Assembly (NCBI GenBank): GCA_002841885.1
Contig: PHBE01000024.1
Span: forward strand, 1 to 43,081
DNA: 43,081 nucleotides
Reading direction: 5' to 3'
Source of the DNA: Deltaproteobacteria bacterium HGW-Deltaproteobacteria-18
GTDB lineage: Bacteria; Desulfobacterota; Desulfovibrionia; Desulfovibrionales; Desulfomicrobiaceae
Shown here piece after piece: positions 34,694 to 41,849 of the stretch. The stretch's first letter is position 1. Every line of letters starts with the position of its first letter. Under the pieces are notes generated by a model. It saw only the letters and a list, made by a program, of their open reading frames with translations, did no database searches and was not told where the DNA came from. A program made the translations under genes and the position numbers.

Positions 34694-36766
34694 CTATTCG
34701 CCCGATTTTTCCAACAGCCTGTTACCGCGTGAGGTCTCAATGGCGGCGGCAAGGGCCTCGACGACGTGCCGATCGTAACTGTGTGCTGCCGAGCGTAGGG
34801 TTTCGAGAGCCTGCACGGTGCTCATGGCCGGCCTGTAGGCCCGGGGGCGGATCATGGCGCAGAAACTGTTGGTTACGCTCAGGACCCTGGCCAGGAGGCT
34901 GATCTCCTCGCCGTGCAGGCCCTGGGGGTAGCCGCTGCCGTCGAGACGTTCGTTCATTTGATAGACCGCCTCGAATACGGGAAGCTCGAAGTCTATCTGG
35001 CGCAGAATGTCCGCCGCATGGTCGACGTGCCTCTGAACCAGCTCTTTTTCCTGTTCAGTGAGTTGCTCGACCTTGGTCAGAATCGCCTTGTCGATGAAGA
35101 TCTTGCCGATCTGGGACAGGTTGGAGGCGATCTCAATCGTGGATTTGTCCTCGGAGGAAAGACTCAGACTGTCCGCCAGCAGGGAGGAAACATCGCGCAT
35201 CAGCAGGGAATGTCCGGCCAGATAGGGGTCCGTGAACTCGATGGCCTTGACCAGCGCTTCCACGGTCTGGGAGATGGCCTGACGCTTGCGGTCCTCGGCC
35301 TGCACCATGGCGGTGATGTCCCGGAACACGGAGACGATGCCCTGCGGGGTGTTCTGATCACCCTTCAAGGTGACCTTTGTGATCTGGAAATGGTGTTCCC
35401 GCGACTTGAGGAAGATGCGTTCGGTGACGGTCACGGGCGTTCCGGTCTGCAAGGTCTTGGCGTCGGACTGTTCCAGGCGTTTGCCGGTGTCGAAGCCGAA
35501 CAGGGCAATATCGTCCAGGCCGAGGACCTCGTCTTCCGGTCGTCCCACGCTCTCGGCCAAAGCCGGGTTGGCGTAGGTGTAGTTGCCGCTCAGGTTCTTG
35601 ACGGCGATGAAATCCGGGATCGAGTCGTTGATGGAATCCAGGAAGTTGCGTTGTTGCTCGAGTTCCTGGGCCAGGGTCTGAAACTTGCCGGCGATGCGCT
35701 TGTGGCTCTGGCCGATGGTGCGCCACCAGATGGCGCCGAAGAGGAGGCTTGTGACCATGGCGATGAGGCCCGCGATGAGCAGGGAAATTCGGGTGTATTC
35801 CTGCAAGCCTGCGGTTGCGCTCTGGGTATCCACTTCCTGGACGATCCACAGGTCAAGATCGGGAAGCTTCACGCCAAGCGAAAATACGGGTGTCTGGCCG
35901 CCCAGGCTGTTGCGTTTGGCAAAGCCGAGCCGCTGCCCCGAATCCAGTTCCGGCGGCGTCTGGATGGGGGCGATCCCGCCAGGGGTCCAGGGCACGATCT
36001 CCTGAAATCCGGCCTCGGTCATCTGCATGATCCGGGTTCTCTCTCCCCTGGTCGAGAGTGGGGTGTTGGAGAGCAGGGAGGTGATGGTCATGCCCGCGCT
36101 CTTGGTCAGCATGGCCACGGCCACGGCCTTTTTCTCACCATTTTCCTCGGCCGTGGAGTAGATCGGCACGCACATGTCGATGACCAGGCCGTTTTCTGTC
36201 TGACGCAGAGGCGAGAAGTGGGCCATGGGATAGGCGAAGGTCTTTTTGATCAGGGCAGTCTGACTCGGGGAGAGCGGGGTCACCCGCGAGTCGGAGCCGA
36301 TGTAGGACTGCCCGCTGCGGTGTACGATACGCCCTGACAGAAAGCCCGCAAAGACGGTGAAATCGGCGAAAGTCTGGTGCATGAGGGGAAATTGGTCGGT
36401 CAGCTGGGCCATCTGATTATAGGCCTCCCCTTCGGGGATGATGCCCGTGATGAGAAAGCTGGGATCAGCGTCGATTAGGTCCATGTCCGTGGCATAAAGC
36501 CGAAACAGGTCCGAGGAAATGAGCTTGTCGGTCTGCTCGACCAGGCCCGAAAGCCACGCCGAGAGGACTTCGGTGCGGCTGGTGCCCAGCAATTCGAGCC
36601 GACTGCTGATCTGGTCTTGCAGTTCTCCCTGCTTGGCACGGACGCTCCAGCCTACCCACGCCAAAAGAGCCACGATGATCAGGGAGATGATGGCCACCCC
36701 CATGACCAGCTCCGACCTGTTCCTGCCCATGGCGGGTAGAGCTGCTTTGCTGCTTGATGCTGTCAT
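34694..36766 (-). CDS. Membrane receptor with periplasmic Cache-like domain, PAS and degenerate HD-GYP domain
   Basis: This 690-residue protein has TM1 at about 19-40, a large periplasmic domain (41-327), TM2 at about 328-348, a coiled linker, PAS (375-490) and HD-GYP (497-685). The HD-GYP domain keeps H519, H580, E606 and the GYP loop (DGSGYPQGL, 609-617). However, LHDIGK is LSQIGK (S551, Q552), HHE is MNE (604-606), and the late VAD Asp is N633. Metal binding and c-di-GMP hydrolysis are therefore unlikely. It may still bind c-di-GMP. It starts 19 nt after the LapG-like gene, with GGAGAGGGG as ribosome site, and is the last gene of the adhesin-export operon. I infer a LapD-like role. Confidence 0.88.
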   Translation of the reverse strand: MTASSSKAALPAMGRNRSELVMGVAIISLIIVALLAWVGWSVRAKQGELQDQISSRLELLGTSRTEVLSAWLSGLVEQTDKLISSDLFRLYATDMDLIDADPSFLITGIIPEGEAYNQMAQLTDQFPLMHQTFADFTVFAGFLSGRIVHRSGQSYIGSDSRVTPLSPSQTALIKKTFAYPMAHFSPLRQTENGLVIDMCVPIYSTAEENGEKKAVAVAMLTKSAGMTITSLLSNTPLSTRGERTRIMQMTEAGFQEIVPWTPGGIAPIQTPPELDSGQRLGFAKRNSLGGQTPVFSLGVKLPDLDLWIVQEVDTQSATAGLQEYTRISLLIAGLIAMVTSLLFGAIWWRTIGQSHKRIAGKFQTLAQELEQQRNFLDSINDSIPDFIAVKNLSGNYTYANPALAESVGRPEDEVLGLDDIALFGFDTGKRLEQSDAKTLQTGTPVTVTERIFLKSREHHFQITKVTLKGDQNTPQGIVSVFRDITAMVQAEDRKRQAISQTVEALVKAIEFTDPYLAGHSLLMRDVSSLLADSLSLSSEDKSTIEIASNLSQIGKIFIDKAILTKVEQLTEQEKELVQRHVDHAADILRQIDFELPVFEAVYQMNERLDGSGYPQGLHGEEISLLARVLSVTNSFCAMIRPRAYRPAMSTVQALETLRSAAHSYDRHVVEALAAAIETSRGNRLLEKSGE

Positions 36767-36785
36767 ATTCCCCTCTCCGTTAAGT

Positions 36786-37859
36786 TTAGTTCGCTACAGG
36801 GATGTGTGACCACCGATGCTCCTCGTTCAAGGAGTATTGCGGGAGGTAATGTCTGTATTTGCCGTGCGTGAAAATTGCGTCGGAGATGTTGTTCAGGATG
36901 TAGGCATCCCCGTGCGTGAATACTGCCAGAACAGCGTGCCCGATGCCCCTTATGCGATCCTTGAGGACGACGATGCGCAACTCGTCCTGCGAAAAGCCCA
37001 ACTCCCGCAGGGCAAAGTATTTGATGATGGCGTAGTCCTCGCAATCTCCGGATATCTTGAGGAATTCCTGCGGCGTGGCCCACCAGTCCGAGACTCCGTA
37101 GGCGTCCTGGTCCAGGCGATAGGGCCATTTGTTGAAAAAGGCATTGATCATCCGCAGCTGTTCCATGCGTTCTTTGCCCCTGGCCTGCTTGATGATGCGC
37201 TGCCAACTGGTTGCACCGGGCGGGCAGGCCTTGGCCGAGGTGCAGCTGTTCAGCGTCTGGATCTGTCCCTTGACTTTGGAAAGAACCCGCTTCCATTTGG
37301 GCAGGGCATTGAAATTGCCGCGAAAGGCCGCGCTCTGAAAAAGCCGCACCGGCTGGTTGCCGGAATCTGTCTGCGCGCCCGGAGCCGGCTCCGAAGGAGT
37401 GGGGGCTGGCGTCCGGGTGTCCTGGCGCCATATGGGCAGGGGCGCTGTCGTTGTGGACGGATTGCGATCCTGCTCTGCCTTGGCAACCGTCTGCACGTTT
37501 GACTCCCGGTCCTGCGCCGTAGCCTCCGCAGCCTGCTTCAAGGGCTCCTCTGTCAGCGTTCCGGGGTCCTCGGTCTGTTTCTGCGGGACCACCGCAGCGG
37601 TTTCCATTTCCCGATTCGTGTTCGGCCGGGCACCTTCTTGTGTTTTCAGCGGGCTGTCCGGCAAAGGAGACTCGATCTCCTGCCGCAGCTCCGTCCGGGC
37701 GGGTTCTCCCGTTGCGGCATCCGCGTTTTCCTGTCTTTGCTCCGTCTGCTCCGACTGGTTGTGAATCGGTGCGTCTCCAGTCCCCATTGCCGCAAAATCG
37801 CTGGGAAAGCACAGGGCCGCCGCCAGCAGCAAAAGGTAAGTGGAGATGTGCCATCTCAA
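36786..37859 (-). CDS. LapG-like periplasmic cysteine protease (transglutaminase-like, BTLCP)
   Basis: LapG proteases cut the N-terminal retention module of LapA-type adhesins and release them from the outer membrane. A signal peptide (about residues 1-24) and a long Glu/Gln/Pro-rich linker (25-175) precede the catalytic domain (180-350). Catalytic Cys273 lies in GDCEDYA, with the Ca-binding Asp272/Glu274 retained, and His308 in IGHAVLAV. The third triad position, normally Asp in LDN, is Asn323 (ILNN). The linker makes it much longer than typical LapG. The start is TTG at 37859, needed to include the signal peptide, with AGGGAG upstream. It follows the LapC-like gene by 4 nt. Confidence 0.88.
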   Translation of the reverse strand: MRWHISTYLLLLAAALCFPSDFAAMGTGDAPIHNQSEQTEQRQENADAATGEPARTELRQEIESPLPDSPLKTQEGARPNTNREMETAAVVPQKQTEDPGTLTEEPLKQAAEATAQDRESNVQTVAKAEQDRNPSTTTAPLPIWRQDTRTPAPTPSEPAPGAQTDSGNQPVRLFQSAAFRGNFNALPKWKRVLSKVKGQIQTLNSCTSAKACPPGATSWQRIIKQARGKERMEQLRMINAFFNKWPYRLDQDAYGVSDWWATPQEFLKISGDCEDYAIIKYFALRELGFSQDELRIVVLKDRIRGIGHAVLAVFTHGDAYILNNISDAIFTHGKYRHYLPQYSLNEEHRWSHIPVAN

Positions 37860-37863
37860 CAGG

Positions 37864-39192
37864 TCAACGCTCCCTCAAGGCGTTCTCCTTGGCCTTGAGA
37901 ATGGGTTTCAAAAGGTAGTCGAGCACGCTCTTCTTGCCCGTCAGAATGTCCACGCTGGCAGTCATGCCCGGGATGATCGGGAGCTTTTCTCCACGATAGA
38001 CGATGGCCGATGCCTGGGTGCGCAGCTTGACCTTGTAAAAGCTCTCGCCCTTCTGGTCTTCGATGGTGTCGCCGCTGATCTGCTCGACGGAACCTTCAAG
38101 CCCTCCGTAGATGGAGAAGTCGTAGGCAGTGATCTTGATCATGGCCTTTTGGCCCGGATGCAGAAACGCGATGTCGGCAGGCTTGATGTTGGCTTCGATG
38201 AGCAGGGTGTCGTCCAGGGGGATGATTTCAAGAATCGGTTCGCCTGGTTTGACCACGCCGCCCACGGTGTTCAGGATGACCTGCTTGACGGTGCCGCGCA
38301 CAGGGCTGCGCACGTCGGTGCGCGTGACCCGGTCCTGTCCGGCGGACAGGGCATGCAGCTTGGAGTTCAGCTCAACCTGATGCTGGTTCATCTCCTGCAA
38401 GGCCGTAGCCTTGAACTCGGCCATGCGTTGGGCCTGGCGATCCTTGATTTCCTGCGCCGCCTGCTGCGTGCGCGGGATGGCCACGCTCAGGCTCTGCAGA
38501 TCACCGCTCAGGGAACTGACGGCGCGCTCCAGGGAGAGGTAGTCGACCCTCGGGTAGACGTTTTTTTCCATGAGGGGTTTGGCGATATTCCGTTGCTCCT
38601 GGGCCAGCTTCAGGTCCTGGGCTGTCTGGTTGCGCCGGATGGTCATCTCGCGGGCTTCCTGCAGACGCTGCGTGTACTGGCTGCGCAGAATGTTCATCTC
38701 CTGGTTCAGTTGGTCCATGCGCGCCCGATAAATGGCCATCTGGTCATTTACCGCCTTGGAGGCCTTGGTTTTAAGGTCTTCGGAAAAAACCGGCTCCGTG
38801 CCCGACGATTCGGCCTTGAGGCGGGCGATGGCGGCCTGATGCTCCAGGGCCTGGCTGGCCGTGTCCTTCAGGGTGCTCTGCGCCAGTTCGTTGCTGATGC
38901 GGACCAGGATGTCGCCTTTCTCCACGAGCTGGTTTTCCCGCACCAGGGTTTCTTCAAGAATGCCGCCTTCCAGGTTCTGGATGATCTGTACCCGCTGGGA
39001 CGGGATGACTTGGCCCATGCCGCGCGTGACTTCGTCCAGAATGGCGAAATGGGTCCAGACCAGCAGGGAGCCCAGGAGCAGGCAGATGGTCGCGGAGAGC
39101 GCGTAGGCCCAGCGGTGGCCCCGGCGGTACATGGCCGCGTCGACCACGCTCATGTATTCGAGATCGGATTCGGAGTAGACGGGATTACGCAT
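37864..39192 (-). CDS. Type I secretion membrane fusion protein (HlyD family, LapC-like)
   Basis: This periplasmic adaptor joins the ABC exporter to an outer-membrane TolC-type channel. One membrane helix lies at about residues 30-50 (LSATICLLLGSLLVWTHFAIL). A lipoyl-type half-motif EVTRGMGQVIPSQRVQIIQNLEGGILEE follows, then a long coiled coil (about 110-275) and the second beta domain (VRSPVRGTVKQVILNTVGGVVKPGEPILEIIP). It has 442 residues, usual for the family. Its ATG overlaps the LapB-like stop by 8 bp. No TolC-type gene is in the window, so the outer-membrane part is encoded elsewhere or beyond the right edge. Confidence 0.94.
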   Translation of the reverse strand: MRNPVYSESDLEYMSVVDAAMYRRGHRWAYALSATICLLLGSLLVWTHFAILDEVTRGMGQVIPSQRVQIIQNLEGGILEETLVRENQLVEKGDILVRISNELAQSTLKDTASQALEHQAAIARLKAESSGTEPVFSEDLKTKASKAVNDQMAIYRARMDQLNQEMNILRSQYTQRLQEAREMTIRRNQTAQDLKLAQEQRNIAKPLMEKNVYPRVDYLSLERAVSSLSGDLQSLSVAIPRTQQAAQEIKDRQAQRMAEFKATALQEMNQHQVELNSKLHALSAGQDRVTRTDVRSPVRGTVKQVILNTVGGVVKPGEPILEIIPLDDTLLIEANIKPADIAFLHPGQKAMIKITAYDFSIYGGLEGSVEQISGDTIEDQKGESFYKVKLRTQASAIVYRGEKLPIIPGMTASVDILTGKKSVLDYLLKPILKAKENALRER

Positions 39193-41398
39193 TTTTGGCT
39201 CCGTTGCCGCGTTTTTGCAGTTCGGCCAGAACTTCGTTGCGCGGTCCGTCGGCTATGATTGATCCGCCTTCGATGGCGATGACCCGTGTGGCCAGGGACA
39301 ACAGGCTCGGCCGGTGAGTGATGAGAACGAGGGTTTTGCCTTTCAGGGCCGAGGAGAGACGAAGCTTGAGCACGGCCTCCACCCCCACGTCCATGGAGCT
39401 GCTGGGTTCGTCCAGGATGACGATGTCCGGGTCCAGGAGCAGGGTGCGGGCGATGGTGATGGCCTGCCGCTGTCCTCCGGAGAGGGCCAGCCCACGTTCC
39501 CCTACCTGCAGGTTGAAGCCGGCGGGGTTGTTTTTGATGAAGTCCGTGACTCCGGCGATGGTCGCGGCCCGCAGCAGCGCCTGGTCGCTGACGTGGGGCG
39601 CACCGAGAGTGATGTTTTCGCGCACGGTGCCATGGAACAGGAAATTGTCCTGGGCCATGTAGCCGATTTTGGCCCGCAATTCGGCCGGGTCGATCTGGCG
39701 GATGTCGAGCCCCCCGATTTTCACCGCCCCTTTTTGCGGTTCGTAGAGGCCATTGATGAGCTTGCCAAGCGTGGTCTTGCCCGAGCCCATCTTGCCGATG
39801 ATCGCCACGCGTTCGCCCTGCGCGATGTGCAGGTCGACGTGGGACAGGGCGTTGGTCAAGGCGTTCGGGTATTTGAAGCTGACGTCCTCGAAGGTGATGC
39901 TGGCGCGCAGGTCCTGATGTTCGGGATGCTGGACGTCATCGGGGCGCTCGCTCGGGATCTGCATGAGGAGATCCAGATTCTTGAGAGCCATGCGGCTCTG
40001 CTGCAGGCGGGTCAGCATGGCCGCCACCGCGCCCAGCGGAGCCATGGCCCGGCCGACAAGGATGGAGCAGGCGATGAGTCCGCCCATGGTCATCAGGCCT
40101 TCGGAGATGCGGTACACGCCCCAGATGATGACGCCGCAGTAAACGATTTGAGAAGCGAACTGGGTGAAGCTCAGTGAAAAGGTGCTGAGCGACTTGGAGC
40201 GGATGGCCGATTTCGCGCCCATGCCGACGATGTTCTCCCAGCGACCGAGCATGGAGCCTTCGGCCCGGCTGGTCTTGATGGTCTCAAGGCCGCTCACGGT
40301 CTCCACCAGCAGCGCGTTTTTCTGGGTGGACTCCTTGTAGCCGCCTTCGATGGCGCGTTTCAAGGGCCCCTGCAGGATGATGCCGACCAGGATGACTATT
40401 GGCGCGATCACGGCCGGAACAACGGCGACGGGGCCGCCAATGTAGAAGATGATGGTAATGAACAGGATCAAAAAGGGCAGATCCACCAGGGCGAGCAACG
40501 TGGTGGAACTGAAGAACTCACGCAGGGAATCGAACTCGCGCATGTTGTTGACGAGCGCCCCTGTGGATTCGGGCTTGTGGTCGAGGCGGATGGACAGAAT
40601 GTGGCTCATGAGCTTGCTGGCCACCAGAATGTCGGAGTTGCGGCCGGCCACGTCCACGAAATAGCCGCGCAGATTTCTGAGCGCGAAGTCGAAGAAGAAG
40701 GCGATGCCGACACCCACGGCCAGCACCCACAAGGTCTCGAGGGCGTTGTTGGGCACGACCCGGTCGTACACGTTCATGGTGAACAGCGGCGAGGCGATGG
40801 CCAGCAGATTGATGAAGATCGTGGCCAGGATGACATGTCGGTAAATGGGCAGAAAGTGGAAAATGGTGCCCCAGAACCATTTTTTGGTGTTGAAGATCTT
40901 GAGGCCTTCGGTCCTGCCGTCCAGGCTGGCCTTAGGGCGGGCGAAGACGGCGTGCCCGGAGTAGGTCTCCTTGAGCTTCTCGACAGGGGTGTCGAAGGGC
41001 GCGTCGGGGGTCTCGGGCATGATGACGCGGGCCGTGCCGGACGCCACGCTGACCAGCACGCAGGCCGATCCGTCCTGCATGAGCAGGATGCAGGGCAGGT
41101 TCAAGGGGGAGATTTTGTCGATGACGGGCTTGTGCGTGATCTGGGCGTCTATCCCTTCACGCCTTGCGGCGCGGATCACCGCGTAGGGCGTCATGCCCTC
41201 CTGGGTGCGCGGCAGGCCCGCTTCCAGGGCCGTGGAACTGACGGGCCGGCCCTGCAGGCGGGATATCACGGCCAAACATCCTACCAGCGGCGGGGTAAAA
41301 TAGACCTGTGAAGGGTTGAGCTGGGCGGTGACTGCTGGCCGCGTTTTGGCGGCGGCCTGTGGAGCCGGTATGGGGATGGCAACCTTGGGATCATTCAT
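39185..41398 (-). CDS. Type I secretion ABC transporter with C39-like domain (LapB-like)
   Basis: This inner-membrane ATPase would power secretion of the LapA-like adhesin. The N-terminal 150 residues form a C39 peptidase-like domain without the catalytic Cys/His arrangement (PPLVGCLAV; the His region reads SACVLVSV), as expected for RTX-type exporters that do not cleave. Six membrane helices cover about 180-450. The nucleotide-binding domain has Walker A GKMGSGKTT, signature LSGGQRQ and Walker B DIVILDEPSSSMD. It has 737 residues, normal for the family. It is the first gene of a minus-strand operon and faces away from the adhesin gene. Confidence 0.95.
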   Translation of the reverse strand: MNDPKVAIPIPAPQAAAKTRPAVTAQLNPSQVYFTPPLVGCLAVISRLQGRPVSSTALEAGLPRTQEGMTPYAVIRAARREGIDAQITHKPVIDKISPLNLPCILLMQDGSACVLVSVASGTARVIMPETPDAPFDTPVEKLKETYSGHAVFARPKASLDGRTEGLKIFNTKKWFWGTIFHFLPIYRHVILATIFINLLAIASPLFTMNVYDRVVPNNALETLWVLAVGVGIAFFFDFALRNLRGYFVDVAGRNSDILVASKLMSHILSIRLDHKPESTGALVNNMREFDSLREFFSSTTLLALVDLPFLILFITIIFYIGGPVAVVPAVIAPIVILVGIILQGPLKRAIEGGYKESTQKNALLVETVSGLETIKTSRAEGSMLGRWENIVGMGAKSAIRSKSLSTFSLSFTQFASQIVYCGVIIWGVYRISEGLMTMGGLIACSILVGRAMAPLGAVAAMLTRLQQSRMALKNLDLLMQIPSERPDDVQHPEHQDLRASITFEDVSFKYPNALTNALSHVDLHIAQGERVAIIGKMGSGKTTLGKLINGLYEPQKGAVKIGGLDIRQIDPAELRAKIGYMAQDNFLFHGTVRENITLGAPHVSDQALLRAATIAGVTDFIKNNPAGFNLQVGERGLALSGGQRQAITIARTLLLDPDIVILDEPSSSMDVGVEAVLKLRLSSALKGKTLVLITHRPSLLSLATRVIAIEGGSIIADGPRNEVLAELQKRGNGAKNA

Positions 41399-41849
41399 GC
41401 GTGCTTGGCCTCGATGATATTGATATGTTGCCGGAAACTAAGTCCTGCCCCGTCATCTTGCAAGGGAAATTCGGTTTTTTCCTCTCACCCTTAAGTATGA
41501 GAAAAACTGCTCCAGTCTTCTCCCCGCCGCTCATACTTTTCCTGCGTATGACATTTTGTCCCACATATTTCAGCCCATTGTCGTTCCCCTCAAAGCGCTG
41601 GAAAAATCATACCTGACTTAATTTTCTTTCATGCTTGACCCTGCAAACATAGATTCCCATTAGAAGTATAAGAAAAATTATAAAAGCATACAGAATGTAT
41701 TTTTATTTTATGTGCGAGTATTGATAAAAATTTTGTAGCGCATAATTTGTGAAACTATAAAAATGGCGAGGTGGGATGGTGGTTTTTAAATGGGCCAAAC
41801 TATCTAGCAAAAATGAATATAATGCGTGTGAAACATAATGGAGGTTATC
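41399..41849. promoter_or_regulatory. Divergent control region between the exporter operon and the adhesin
   Basis: This 451-nt gap has no gene. The right half (about 41,630-41,850) is strongly AT-rich. It has a perfect TATAAT at 41818-41823 but a poor -35. The adhesin ribosome site GGAGG is at 41840-41844. A near-identical 14-mer (AAGTATGAGAAAAA and AAGTATAAGAAAAA) occurs at 41493-41506 and 41664-41677, and a short perfect inverted repeat ATACA-GAA-TGTAT lies at 41688-41700. These could be binding sites for a regulator. No sigma-54 promoter was recognised. Confidence 0.55.
41818..41823 (+). promoter_or_regulatory. Candidate -10 element of the adhesin gene
   Basis: Exact TATAAT, about 27 nt before the start codon, giving a leader of roughly 20 nt with the ribosome site inside. 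No convincing -35 accompanies it. Confidence 0.4.

Noticed and set aside
36763-37854. Overlapping 363-codon frame on the same strand as the LapG-like gene, with an ATG start
   Set aside because: It is in another frame, Arg/Gly/Pro-rich, and lacks motifs. The TTG-started frame has a signal peptide and the catalytic residues.
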